Below are positions 13,090 through 25,679 of a DNA stretch of 64,000 nucleotides, piece by piece. The notes beneath the pieces are model-generated. The model saw nothing but the letters and a program-made list of their open reading frames with translations, ran no database searches and was not told the origin of the DNA. Numbering within the stretch: position 1 is the stretch's first letter; the number at the start of each line of letters is the position of its first letter. Made by a program: the position numbers and the translations under genes. Where the stretch lies: the NCBI GenBank assembly GCA_034008185.1, contig CM067081.1, forward strand, positions 107,207,265-107,271,264, in the 5' to 3' direction. The stretch comes from Gorsachius magnificus. Taxonomy: Eukaryota; Chordata; Aves; Pelecaniformes; Ardeidae.

Positions 13090-16000
13090 ACAAAATAGAC
13101 ATGTATTTATTTATCTATTGAGCAAAAAGAAGCTTTTGCAATGAAAATCTGGTACAGGTCCTATTAATTATTAGTTATTATAAAATTAGGATAGCTGTTA
13201 TCATAACCCAGTGAATTCCTTTATCCTTCTGCCCAAAAGTATTAGGTTTCAAGGAGATAACTAACCCAAAACCTAATACAGAATGAGGTAGTTGAAAACC
13301 ACTGGTATCTTGAAAAGAAAGATACTGCCAATATTTGAAACTCCTTAACACCATGAATAAGCAGGAGCTGCCTACCCCTCCTCAGATGAGCACTTTGAGC
13401 ATAAAAATAAATTCTGAGTCTCTCACAAAAGTCAAGTCTCTAAGTCAAGATGGGAGTAACTGGGTCTTCCTGAATTACAAACAAGTGATTTAACATCTTC
13501 CATTCAGACAGTCCTGTGCTACCAGTCATATAGTGACCTGTTTTTAAAAAAACCGTATAAACCCCACACAATTAGTAATGTGCCACCTTTCATTCCCCTT
13601 CCTAGGTATTTCCAGATGAAAGAGACAGCAACTGCATGCTAGACTCACATGCCAGGAACACTTTAAGTGGCATGGAAGATACCTTGGGAGAAAGTAGCAC
13701 TTTGTGTGGTTAATTAAATGTATTCTAAGAAACCCTTCCCAACTATTACTTACTGAAGCACTTTCAAGTGCAGCTCAAAATCAAAAGCCAAAAAACCCCT
13801 TCACATCTGATAGATAGGAACCATCATAGTCCTTTTCTATAGGGTAAACATTTTGATTTAGATGTAACCTGAGTAACCTGCCACATGCAGGAGAAAAGCA
13901 AGCACATAAACTTTCATCAGTCTCCCATCCGATGTAGCAGGAAAAAATGGGGGGTTTTCCTCATTTGAAAAAATAAGAAGGCTATTTTTATTTCTGACTT
14001 AACAAATGTATAACTCATATCCAGTATTCCATTTATATGAAATGATTACACAAGATTTCTGTTCTCAGTTCTGTATGTTGATTATAGCATCTACAAATAA
14101 TTTCCTAGTGGCTGATATTGTTACTTAATACACATTATTTTAAATGTATTTTTAACTTAACAATATGCACCTTAACCATATATTTTTACATCAGGTTTTA
14201 AAAAATGATTCAACAGACTTTTCCATAACCTGACACATCAGAACTAGGTCTCAGACTCCTGTCAACTAACTGAAAAGTTACAACAAGGCAAGCAGTTTCA
14301 GACTGATTGTTAAATAACTGCTAGATCCAAGATTACATTTTTAGAACAGTCTGAGGTTATCTGGCAATATTGAACCACAGCAGCTCAAAGGCCAACCAAG
14401 TTCCAAACTTATTTGATAATGCAGTCCATATGTGTTGGAATTTTTTTCTGGAGGTTTGCTGTCAAATAGTACATATGATCCAATTACTAGTATAGAAGCT
14501 TTGCCACATTTAACTTCTTCAAAATGGTGATAAAATGGAACAAAAAAAAAAGGGAGTGTTAGTAGTAGTTATCACATTCACTTGATGAAATATCATACCT
14601 ACATATCCAAAGAAAAGTATCCTATCAGTGATCTTGTCAAGATCTTGATTTCTGTCAAGTGAAGTCCCTTTCTTCTTACTCCCCTTTAGTTGTGACTAAG
14701 TTTTGGACCACACTAGTGTTTTTCATGAAGGCAAATCCTTAGCACAATCCGAAAACTTGGAGTTCCTTCACCTAATTAACATGTAGTACATGATGTGGTG
14801 GCCAGCTTCTTAAAGCCTTCTTTAGCCTACTGATCAGGTATCTTAAATGCTGGATCTTTAAACAATTTGAGAATCCAACAGTAATAATCCAAACAAATTA
14901 GTCTGGCTATGAGATTGGCTATCTATTAAATTGTGAAATTATAGGTTTGAAACTATGAACAGCGCTAATGGTCCTGGTCTAGCATACAGCTGCCACTAAA
15001 AATCTAACTCTCATTTAAATACCTTGAACAAGACCACAATATTTAAAATCAGAACTTGTATTGTTTAGTCATAACATCTGATCTGGTTCCAGGAGTCCTG
15101 AGACCAGATTTACTTTATCCTTCTGAGGGCGATCACTGAAGCTCTGCTAGTGATGTACACTTGTTTTCTATTCTTGTCTAGTGAGTATTCTTATAATGAA
15201 CGCAAGGAAAATCTCCAGGAAAAACATTATTATATTCTTATTTCATACTGTTTCAGTAATGTTCTTTAAGCAAAATTCAGTTTTTGTTATTTTATTTCTT
15301 ACTCTTCCAATGGACTTATGTAAATCCTCACTCTTTGCCTCTTTATATCTGAAGCTCAGGCTGTCTAGGTACTAGGAGTACCTTAACATTAGTCCACTAA
15401 AAAGAAAAAACAATGAACCCTAACACAAGGATTCACTTGGGGTTTTATTGCTATTTTTTCCTTTTAAATAGAAATGCTGCCTCCAAAGCCAATATTAAAT
15501 TCCAGTTTCATTAATTTGTTCCACGAAAAAGTACCTGTGCTGGATATGTGTATGCACTTGGCCTGGCTTCATCCTGATTTCTCCAGCTAGCTTCCCAAGC
15601 AGCTCACAACTTCCTTCTTAATATTGGTTAAGCAGACATGATCTCTGATTTTAAAAGATGTGCCTCATGGCAACCCAGCTTCTGACTGCCAGGCTTCCAC
15701 TGCTGGTTGAGCTCCATCCTCTCCATTTCAGGGGTGCATGGGGGTGATGGAAAGTATTGCTGTCCCAAGAACAACACCCTTACATGGACTGTAACACTAA
15801 CATAACCACAGAGCAACCACCCTTTTCTTGGGTTGTTTATTGGTGCCCAGTCTGGGAAGCAGGTCATGCACTTGCATGAAATGGGATGAGCGTTTGAGGT
15901 GAGAATTTTAGGAATGCTGGGGTGAAAACACTGCCACTGTGGCGAAAACACTGCCACTGTGGCATGTTCCCTCCCCTGATTACCTGCTACACACCTTTAT

Positions 16001-16414
16001 TCCCTGTTACTGCAAAAGATCTTTTACTTGAAATAGCCCATTTCCAAATTTTGTCACTTCCATAGAAAAATTCTCAATGAAACTAAAATTTTTCTGTTCA
16101 TCTTCTTTTAAACGTTTTAATGTTTATGTTTTAAATGCATTAAAAACATAGTTCCTACTTCTACCTATTTGTTCTTCATTCAAAGCAATGTTCAACTGTA
16201 GAAATACTTCCTGCAGGCAACATGGTAATTTTTATTGCTAGTTATATGGATGTGAAAAACCACTCTTAGCTATCTTTATACATTGATTCTTTGGTAGCAT
16301 CACTTACTGGGGCAGTTTGACAGAAAACAACAAAGTTTCCAGGCTGACAATGACACATTTTTCCCCTTCCTCTTTTCATATATGTTAGGAGAATAGAGAT
16401 TGCAAATTCCTATT
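13090..16414. other. AT-rich unannotated stretch
   Basis: No gene. It separates LTR copies but holds no gag, pol or env similarity, so these LTRs do not bound one provirus. The first five bases (ACAAA) are the right target-site copy of the LTR to the left. Confidence 0.6.
15924..15963 (+). repeat. Perfect 20-bp tandem duplication
   Basis: GAAAACACTGCCACTGTGGC occurs twice back to back with no mismatch. The identity suggests a recent slippage or duplication event. Confidence 0.95.
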
Positions 16415-17070
16415 TACAAGCATATGCAGTGCAGGTGCCCAGGGGCTGGCAGGGGAGGCTGCAGGGTGGCCCCTGTGAGGAGGGGCCAGGGCTGCCCTGT
16501 GCCAGACACAGCTGGTTCCAACGGCCCCACTGCAGGGCAGGGCTGGGTCCCGCAGCCACCATGGCAGCACCCTGGGGAGAGCCTGGGTCAGGAAGAAGGG
16601 CAAAATGCTGCCTGGCAGCCAGGGGTGAGAGGAAAAATGTCATAAACACCTGTGCAAGCCCCCAGGACAGAGGAAGATAAGGATGAGGATGAGGTGGTTC
16701 TCCAGGTGCCCAAGCAGGGATTCCCCTTCAACCCCCACAGAAGACTACATTGGAGTAGGTGGGCATGCCCTGAAGGAAATGCAGCCCATGGAGAACCCAT
16801 ACAGGAGCTGGTTTATCCTGAAGGATTGCAGCCCATGGGAAGGACCCATGCTGGGAAGGGATGCAGAGGAAGGAGCAATAAAGGCTGTTACAGACAACAC
16901 AGAGCTTCCCATTCTCCATTCCCTTGTGTCTCCTGGGGCAGGGGAGCAGGTAGAGGAGTTGAGGATGAAGGAGTGAAGTTGAGCCTGGGAAGAAAGGGGG
17001 GAGGTGGTTTAGGGTTTTTTTTTGTCTTTGTTTCTAATAATCCAAAATTATTTTTAACTGGTACTTCAGG
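16415..17070 (+). mobile_element. Internal fragment of an avian ERVL-type LTR
   Basis: A GC-rich island in an AT-rich setting. Its order of motifs follows the avian LTR family that begins TGTATTGGG: a GGCTGCAGGGTGGCCCCTGTGA block near 16460, a CCAGACACAGCTGGTTCCAA block near 16502, GTGGTTCTCCAGGTGCCCAA near 16693, GCAGCCCATGG modules near 16780 and 16829, and GGAGTGAAGTTGAGCCTGGG near 16969, then a T-rich segment. Both outer ends (TG start and CCAGGGTCA...CA finish) are missing or unrecognisable, so there is no target-site duplication to test. Open frames in several registers here are composition effects, not genes. Boundaries are approximate. Confidence 0.75.
16769..16864 (+). repeat. Two diverged 48-bp modules (CCTGAAGG...GCAGCCCATGG)
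   Basis: CCTGAAGG starts at 16769 and again at 16817, each followed by GCAGCCCATGG and a CCCAT-containing tail. I recall such modules as characteristic of this avian LTR family, where copy number varies. Confidence 0.7.
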
Positions 17071-18614
17071 CTTATTGAAAAAATAGAAGCAACACTTTGC
17101 AACAAGTTTCTTAACATTTGTGGTTGCTATGTACTCCATAACCCAGGTGCAAGACAAATATTGTAAAACAAAAAACCCTCAGAACATTTCCAAATGAAAG
17201 TCTATTAAGTAAAGAGCTATACTTTATTGCCTCTGAGATTTTTATTCCCTTCTCTCCATTTAACATTTATTCAGAAAGTCACTATAACTTAGAGAAAAGT
17301 GACACCTTTTTACATTTGGTACCTTTTCACTGTTAATAAGGAGGAACGAATAAGCTACAAACAGGCTATTTCTCCCAGAGTCAGTGTCACCCCACAGAGG
17401 TCACTGGCAACTATGTGAGGACAAAAGCACCCAGAAAAGACCAGGAAAGAGATTACTCTGAATAAATGAAAAGCTCCACTTTGAATATCAAACTCACCTT
17501 GTTAAATTGCAAGTCTTCTTCAGCCTATTGAACACAACACGTTCTGTTCATACGTACCAACATTTGACATCTGCAAGTAGATGAGTGTCTTCATCTTTAA
17601 GATATCTAAATTTAGTCTCTATGCATATCAAAAACTTAAGAGTCAATGTTCCTCTCAGATGCCAGTAAGCCAAAAGCTGTGTTAGATACTGGTTTTAATT
17701 TCTGTTCTAGGTCAGCACACACTTATCAAAATCTATGCTTCCAGTTCTTATAAAACTAAGAAAGAGGTCAAAAATAAATGTACCACTACATAACATCTTG
17801 CCAGAAGAATTAGGAGGTTACAGGACAGCTCCTTCCAAAATAAAGTGATTTTATATCTTTTATACTATTCTTCCTCTGCATATATAGACAAGAAATGTGA
17901 TTTTACTAATGAAGCTTTCAACAAAATTGCAAGCAGGACATATGAAAAGTCAAAATCACTCCTCTTTAGCCATTACTTTTTTCTATACTTTCTATACTAT
18001 ACTTTTTTCTATAATATTCAAAACATATACATCACCAGAAGCAATTTCATCAGAAGTTATGTTTTTGCTGGTATTAAATGAGTTTACTCCTGAAACTTAA
18101 ATCCTTTCCAGTGTGATTTTATAGCAAGTTTGAGGGAAAGAGTTTTCTAACTCATGTAAACTGAAAATATGTCGTATTTCTGACCAGGTATTTTGTTTTC
18201 TTTCATTCTGGTAGGCTTACTAAATTCAGACACTGATGGTGGCTTGTGAATTTATAAAAGAACTGTTAAAAATTCCTCCAGAATGACCAATTTATCTATT
18301 GCTGTTTATTTGACTCAGCATTAATTAGCAATATTTTATTTCATACCTCCCACATGCGCATGAAAGAAGAGACCATCATTCAATTCCCGAACAATGATTA
18401 GGTGTGCTTCATAAAATTACATCTTTCTTGAATTCTTTCTCTCAGAAATGCCAATGTAAAGAAATGACAAAAATGAGGAGGTATATAATACATCCTTGCA
18501 AAGAGAAGCTTAAAAAAAAAGGTAGAAGAGCGGAAGAAAAAACAACACAGATTTATATTATATAAACATTAAGTTTTCAGATAGATCTTTTGGTATGAAA
18601 TCTGTTAACATTAT
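17071..18614. other. AT-rich unannotated stretch
   Basis: No gene. A short imperfect duplication of TACTTTTTTCTATA lies around 17974-18014. The last five bases (ATTAT) are the target-site copy of the following LTR. Confidence 0.6.
18610..18614. repeat. Target-site duplication, left copy (ATTAT)
   Basis: Matches the right flank 19189-19193 exactly and abuts the TG start of the LTR. Confidence 0.85.
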
Positions 18615-18840
18615 TGTATTGGGTCGAGCAGCATAGGGATGTGCTTTCTATTGGTATGTAGGAAGAGGTTGATAACACACCAATGTTTTGGCTACTGCTG
18701 AGTAGTGCTTGAACAGCATCAAGGTTGTGCCTCCAGTATTCCCCCACCATCACCAGTGGGCTGGAAGGGGGCAAGATCTTGGGAGGGGATGTAGCCAAGA
18801 CACCTGACTCAAACCAATGACAGGGATATTCCATATCATG

Positions 18841-18863
18841 TGACGTCAACTTAGATATAAAAA
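18841..18863 (+). promoter_or_regulatory. LTR core promoter: CRE plus TATA-like box
   Basis: TGACGTCA, a perfect palindromic CREB/ATF site, occupies 18841-18848. TATAAAAA follows at 18856-18863, seven bases further on. If used, transcription would begin roughly 25-30 bases beyond the TATA box, near 18885, and run rightwards. The motifs are seen directly; activity is inference. Confidence 0.7.
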
Positions 18864-18995
18864 CTAAGGGAAAAGGAAGAGGAGGGGGAACATTCGTCTT
18901 TTGCGATGTTTTGTCTTCGGGAAGGAACAACTATGTATACTGAAGCCCTACTTCCCGGGAAGTGGCTGGACATTGCCTGCTAATGGGAAGTAGAG

Positions 18996-19001
18996 AATAA
19001 A
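18996..19001 (+). promoter_or_regulatory. LTR polyadenylation signal AATAAA
   Basis: It lies about 135 bp after the TATA-like box and before the T-rich segment, the expected place for the R/U5 border of an LTR. Confidence 0.65.
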
Positions 19002-19188
19002 ATCTTGTTTTCTTTCCTTTTGCTACTGCGCGTGGACTTTGCTTTTGCTTTTTTTTTTCTTTATTAAACTGCCTTTATCTCGACCCATGAGCCCTTTGAT
19101 TTACTTTTCTTTCCTCTGTCTGGTTAGAGGGGAGTGATAGAGCAGCTTTGGTGGGCCCCTGGCACCCAGCCAGGGTCAAATCACCACA

Positions 19189-19193
19189 ATTAT
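19189..19193. repeat. Target-site duplication, right copy (ATTAT)
   Basis: Identical to 18610-18614, directly after the CA end of the LTR. Confidence 0.85.
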
Positions 19194-22100
19194 TCTTGGA
19201 CTCTTTACAGGTATAACCTAAGCAGGCAGGTATCGTTACTGTGCAGTTAAGCTCTATTCTGAAGACAATGAATTAACTCAAAGTGTTTCTCATTAAAAAA
19301 GGAGTTCAGCTAGGATGCTTGCTTCATGACCTCAATGGAAGTGTATTCTTGACCATTCTCAAGGCTAGAATATATTGCTTCTTAAATCCTGAAGTGAATA
19401 AAGTATTTGTCAGGTGATGACATTTACTCAGTGTTAGATTCTGTACATTGTAGCAGTATTTTCAAGACATGTATTCAACTTTCTGGACTCTGTAGCTCTA
19501 GAAATACTTTTAAGGCACAAAACCATGAGAAATTTCTCTATGCAGAAGTAATGATGGATTTGGAGAGAGAATTTGGAAGCCACTTGTGTTATCTCTTTTT
19601 GGATTTTCCTGAATAGGCAACAAGGAAACACAGAAAGAGCAGAGCTTAAGTTGGAGAAAAACAAGACAAAATGACAAAAGCTACTTCCATTCCAATGTGT
19701 TTCTAAATTATTCTCACTTCTTGCAAACACAGAAATAGGGGGGGATTCCTCTGAGTTAAAATTATTCCCTGAGATCACATTTCCTTATTTTCTTGTGTTT
19801 GCTAGTGGTAGAAAACATTAGTTGTCTTGATGTTTCCAGAGAACAGGTAAGAAATATTCTGAAGACTCTCTCTCATACTGAGCTAGTAGACACTAAGTGT
19901 CCCTCTGTTTGTTCCTTAATTTTTTTTTAAAAAACACTGAAGACACTTTGACACTAACAGTCTTAATTTATCTGGTCACTTTAATCTCTCTCCTAGAAGA
20001 GAAAAAATAGTAATATAAGAAACATTAAAAGATTCCTTTTTATAAGTATTTCTCCGTAAGTCATAAGGGAGCACTAACCTATGGATATTTTATATTAAAA
20101 AGTGACATGCAGTATTTGGTTTAAGGTTATAAAAATAAGCAGAACTGTATTCACAGCTACTACTTATCAAATTATGCCAAAAATGTAAAAAAAAACCCAA
20201 CCCAAACCCTATAACAAAAGCACTCAGCCTATTCTCCCTCAATGACCCGCATGCATTCACACTCGAAATCTCAGCCTGTCATTTTTCAGTCTGGAACATG
20301 AGGTTTTGGCAGGAGCTAACCACCAGCCATACACATGTACAGGGCAATGACAGAAAACAGAAAGCTTTTTTGCACCATAGCACACCAACATTTTATCATG
20401 CTCTCAAAGGTACAATGAACAAATAATTTTAATTTCACAGAATTGCTGCTGGGGGCATACTGAAAGTGGTGCATACTCCCTGAACATACACACATAGCTA
20501 TATTTATAGGTATAACTAAGGTTACCCCAGCAGTTCTGCTCTAATAAGTCATCTTCTGATGCTTTATCATAATAAAAAAAAAATATGAAAACACTTTTAG
20601 ATTTGAAGCTTCTGAACAAACCAAAAGAAATCCCCATTTGCCTTCTTAAGCACCATACTCAAGAAGAAAGGTTTGAAAAAACATGTGCATTTTCCCCTCT
20701 CCACCTCTCCCTGACCACAGCAGCAGATGAAATGATTTGCCTCACTAAACTTTTCCTCACTTACCAAGCTGTTACTGGACATTGTGCAACTAATCTTTCA
20801 TCTCAGAAGAAGAAAAAGAATATAAATATATTAAAATGTGCTTGCATGTGTGTGTATATACGCACTCACTGGACATTTCACAAGAAGCTCTGGCTGCTGT
20901 ACAGGGAGTTCCTGGTGCAGTGTGCTTAATCAACCATCTACTAAATGGCATATAATATATTGCTTCCTTATGCTGCACTGTTTTTCTCTGGTACACTGCA
21001 GTTGACTAGTAATACTTGTGTATGTGATAGATATTAAACATACCTGTCTCTGAAGAATCGCAGCGATTAAACAAATTCAACACATGAAGTTTGTCTACTT
21101 TCATCTTCACAGTTGCACATCTAAACTTTACTAATTCCTGGTAAAAGCCACGATGTACTCTCTTAGTTACAGTGCAGTTCTGTGATCAATACAAAAATAT
21201 ACATAACTTCAAACTTATATATATTATCATTTTAAAAAGATCCAACTAAGAAATAACACCTATTTTGCTGACAGAATCAGAAGATTAGCCATGAAACTGA
21301 GGTTTTAACAGGAGGATCAATCCTGATACATGTTTTTGACATAAAATATTGCTTGGTTCTGCTTCTTGGGAAATAATAAATTCACTGAGGTGCTACATTA
21401 ATCAGGCCACCCACGACAGCTTTAATATATATCTCCGTAAATGAAACTCATTGCTTTTACAGGCACATAATACCATTCCTCTGTCAGCTTTTAAAGTCAG
21501 TCTTAAAGCCCTACAGAAGAAGCAGGTGTCACAGGCAAAATTCTCATTGAATATTCATGTGCTGCCTGCAATATTTAGAAATTAACATCCACTCTAAGAG
21601 AAGTCAGGGAGAGATTGCAGAATATTGCCCTCCTCAGTGGATGTAGTTTAAGAAATAATGATGTGAATAGCAGGAAGTTTAATCTGGTACTGACTTGTAA
21701 AAGTAAATTCATAGAACGGAAAAAAAAAAGGCTGGTTACCTTGTCTTTTTATTTTAGCAGGAGACTCAAATATGTATTATAAGTTAACATATTTCATGTT
21801 AAACTATGAATTCATATACAAAAATATAGGGAGAAGTATCTCTGAAATCTGTAATTACTCATTCATTCATATATTCTTAGACACATATTTCTAAGCACTA
21901 TTTATTCTTTGTTGCTGATCTTTTAAAAACACAATAGTCTTACTTCACAACCCCAAGTCAAATAAGCAATGAAACATCTTGTGATCTGAGATAATGTTGA
22001 TTCATGATTTATTTTTATGATAACGGTATTTTAACCCATTTAGCTTATTTGGACACCTTGACAACAGCAATTGTCATCACCCATCACTAACCATTGATGT

Positions 22101-25100
22101 TTTTTATATTATGGTTCAGCAAGTACTTGGAGACCCTGAATCTCTAACTCTTAAACAGGAAGAATTTATTATCAATCAGCATTATTCTTTTAAGGACACC
22201 CCTCAAGATAAGCAATTCATTCATTTCCTTCTTCAATGACACACTGAACATAAAACCAAACCTTCACAGGAATTCACTTAACCTAACACATGTATTCCCC
22301 CTGTGGATATTCATGGATTGCTATTGCTGACCTCAAGGTAGCCAGTGTTTCAGATGCAGCAACTTTCCCTAAGTACAACCTGCAAATCAAATTTAACCTG
22401 CAAGAAGAGTAAGCAAAGGGCTCTCTTGTAACAGAAGCCAAAGCAACTGGCACACCTTGGAAGTGAGGGGGATAAAAACTTTCTCAGACACCAAGACAAG
22501 ACACTGTGGAACCATCTGCTCCAGAAAGAAACTGGCATTTGCTGAAATAGAGAGACTGAAAAAAGAGACCTACTATACTAGGAACTGAGATGTGCACTTA
22601 AATCTTTTGTTTAATCTGTCTCAAAAAGCAGTTCCAAGTTCTGGGGCTTCTGGGTCTTTTTAGTATGGTGGCCTGGTTTTCCTGGACATGTTCACCAAGA
22701 GCAAGCCAGGCAAGGCACTTAATATAGTAGCTTAAATACTCAGTGTTACTGGTGACACAACCTTCTTCAGCAGGACCAAGGGCTGCAGTTTTTCTTCTGA
22801 TGTATCAGTCACAACTTCTAGCATAAAATAGCAAAATGACAATATAAAGAATCTAATTTCATCATTAATTAACAGTATCAATGACTGACTATAGAAATAA
22901 AAAAAAAGCATTCAAAAATTTGATGCAAAGTTTATTGCATTATTTAATCCATTCATTTAATCCCATGTGTGTTCTTTTAATGGGAATACATTCAGATAAC
23001 GTCTTCAAATCATCAAGAAAATTGTTCAGTGTTTCCAAAATGGCTGCAGACAAGCTGAAGAAAGGGCAGGGAGAAAAGATAAGGATGAGGACAAAAACCA
23101 GTCTATTATACTGAAGGTACCCTAGCAAGGAAGGACTACAACAGGACTTATACAGAGGAAGGACAAGGCACTCTAATTGACAAGGAATCAGAGTAATAAA
23201 CCACATTTTCCTCATAATAATTATTAAAACCAAATTCCCAGCACACCTCTGTTGTTTGAGGAGTGTGAAGACTGCCAGGCTGATCAATGGCAATGAAATA
23301 ATTCCTGACACAGAATTTCCTAGACATCATCCATAGCACATACATAGAGAGCCAACGCAGTGACAAAGTCTGGATCATCGACTATTATGAATAAACAGGT
23401 ATTTATGAATGCTAAAAAAATAACAAAGTCAGGTTGACACATTTGAAGGAAACTGGTAGACATTTATTTTTTCCAGCTTATACACACACACATCTGTGCT
23501 GAATATAGTATTAATTTTAATTTTCTTCCAACATCATCATACTCAGGGGAAGTACATATTTCTCTAAAGAAAAACTAGCTGATCCTTCCTTAAGAAAAAA
23601 TATACTAGACAGTGGTCTTGAATGTCTGGATACAGAGAATGAAAAAAAAAACTCCAAAACTTTTTCAAGGTGAATACTGAGTATCGTACATTCCATATGC
23701 TTCTACTTAAAGGTCACCTGAGGAAAATCATGATTCCATTTGCTTCTCCTACCAAAGAGCTAGGCTTCCTGCCAGATGTTGTTCAGAAAGGAAACCTTTT
23801 CTGTGAAGCTGTGCAGAGTTATATATGCCCAGCCTGCGAGAGACATAAAAGCAAGTGTGCTCCATCACCACTACTAGATTTATCATTAGTTCAAAAATTG
23901 ATTATATTGCAAGGCAGCTTTCATAGTATGAGATGAGCACCATAATGAGTTGCCCCTTACCTTATTGTTTCCTGTAGGAAGGAGGTAGTGCAAATTGCTT
24001 TCTCACACCCTGTACTGAGGAGCAAGTACTCAGTCCTAGCCTCCCACTCATCAGATCAGCAAGGCCTCTCCTCAGCTCTGCAGACCAAATCGGGGGAAAG
24101 CTTGAAGACTTAAAAAGAAAGGGGTAAACCATACTTCAGATACAAGGAAGGAAATTTCTGCTATAAAAGGAAAACCAAAAATTTCCAACATTTCTGTTTC
24201 TTCTGCAATGTCTTAAGGAAATGTGATAGTTTTTATTGGCTTTGAACTTTTATGAGGACCAATAACACAGTGCAGGAAATGAAGTGTATCTGGAGAGCAA
24301 AGTAAAACAGAGGCAAGTGATACTTGAAGCTCAATTTTCACAAGGTTCTCAGTAGCCCAATAAAAAACAAATACTCTGATTAGAGCCTGAAATATTTTGG
24401 AATAACACTTTCATTTTCAGTTTAAAACTTTTCCTGCTTTGTGACACATTTTTAAAATTGAAATTGCTTTTCAACATGCTCCTGAAAAGTGCATGTAAAG
24501 TCAAAAAGACAATTTTCTGAACATGACATTTTTTAATGCTTTTTTTTCCCATTGTCTTACTATGCAGGATAACCTCGATACATGAATTCAAAACTTGCTG
24601 TCTCTCTCACTCAGCTGAACTTAGACCTCAGTCTAAGAGGCTCCTGAAAGAGCAGCTAGTATAAGGTTTCCCCGCACAAGTCCTCACCTCTTGCTGATAA
24701 CCGGGATTCCACCAGGATTTAACTCAGAAGTTGTCTTCTCCTTCCAGGAAGCTCATCCACTGGCCTCTGTCCATCATCTGGTGATATTAGTACTCAGAGA
24801 AAGCAAGCATATCTTGCTTTCAGGTAATATCCCTGTTCTGAGACTCCCAGCCTATATAACTTTGCAGTTAAGTTCCCTGAAATATCGTTACACTAGCTTT
24901 TTTGTTTGATAACCTACACCTCTGTGAAAAAGCAAGTGGAAGGTAGAGGACAATAGATACCTGCATTTTTTCCTGCATCAGAACTAATCACAAAGGCTGA
25001 GAGAAGAGGAAGCAGGGATGAAAGAGGACTTGGAAGCAGCGGATTCCAACATGTTGGACATTGGTGCATGCTTGAGTGACTCTGGGAACTCAATTGAAAG

Positions 25101-25679
25101 TACTGCTGCGTGAGGGAAACTGTCCTTCAATTTAATGTCTTTTGAACAATTGCATTAACCTGCAGGCAAACCTCAGGTGTGATCTTCTCTTTTCATTCTA
25201 CTAGTCCCTTCTGTTTTCTCCTCAGATCCTAGATCCTTCTCTGCTTCAGTATAGCTAAAATTAAAGATGACTTAATAAAGACTGCTAAAAATGCCATGTA
25301 GGGGATTTTTTTAAGCATCAATTTAATCTACTCCTTCAGCTGATAATTTGTTTTAGCAGTTACATGACCACTATATATTGTAGCCAGTTCCCAGATTTGT
25401 GGGAAATGAGGATGGGAAGAGTGGCTGAAAATGTGACTTTAGTCTACATTTAGGATTTCCAAGACCTGAGATCAATATATATCACTTCTGGTTCCCTCTG
25501 TGAAGTACAGCACCCTCAAGAGAGGCTTTTGTACATTATACTAGAAAAATATCCCCAAGTGTGTAGTGAGTGTTTTGGAGTTCTGTAATACATTTTCAAT
25601 GACTTTATATGAACTGAAATCTACCAGCAAATGTTAGTCTAAGAAATGTGAAGTTTTTCTGGAATTTCTGGAGACTGCC
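19194..25679. other. AT-rich unannotated stretch
   Basis: No supported gene or repeat. Frames of 114-123 codons at 19434-19778, 20585-20929 and 22940-23311 show no family resemblance. Confidence 0.55.

Larger units (their letters stand above)
18615..19188 (+). mobile_element. Solo LTR, avian ERVL-like (TGTATTGG family), complete
   Basis: A 574-bp solo LTR bounded by TGTATTGGG and ...CACCACA and flanked by a perfect 5-bp duplication, ATTAT. It shares GTTGATAACACACC, the ATTCCATATCATG region and the TTTATCTCGACCCA block with the LTR at 12502, but ends in the CCCAGCCAGGGTCAAATC sequence that I associate with the other LTR type, that of the fragment at 16.4 kb. It contains in order a CRE octamer, a TATA-like box, a 12-bp palindrome CTTCCCGGGAAG (18951-18962), an AATAAA signal and a T-rich U5. 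That order is what a working LTR promoter/polyadenylation unit needs. No internal retroviral genes adjoin it. Confidence 0.92.

Noticed and set aside
16385..17157. Cluster of overlapping open frames in a GC-rich island, like a CpG-island gene
   Set aside because: The sequence follows an avian ERVL-type LTR; frames are open on both strands because GC-rich DNA has fewer stops.
12502..19188. One provirus bounded by the two complete LTRs
   Set aside because: The LTRs are too different, each has its own target-site duplication, and no gag, pol or env similarity lies between them.
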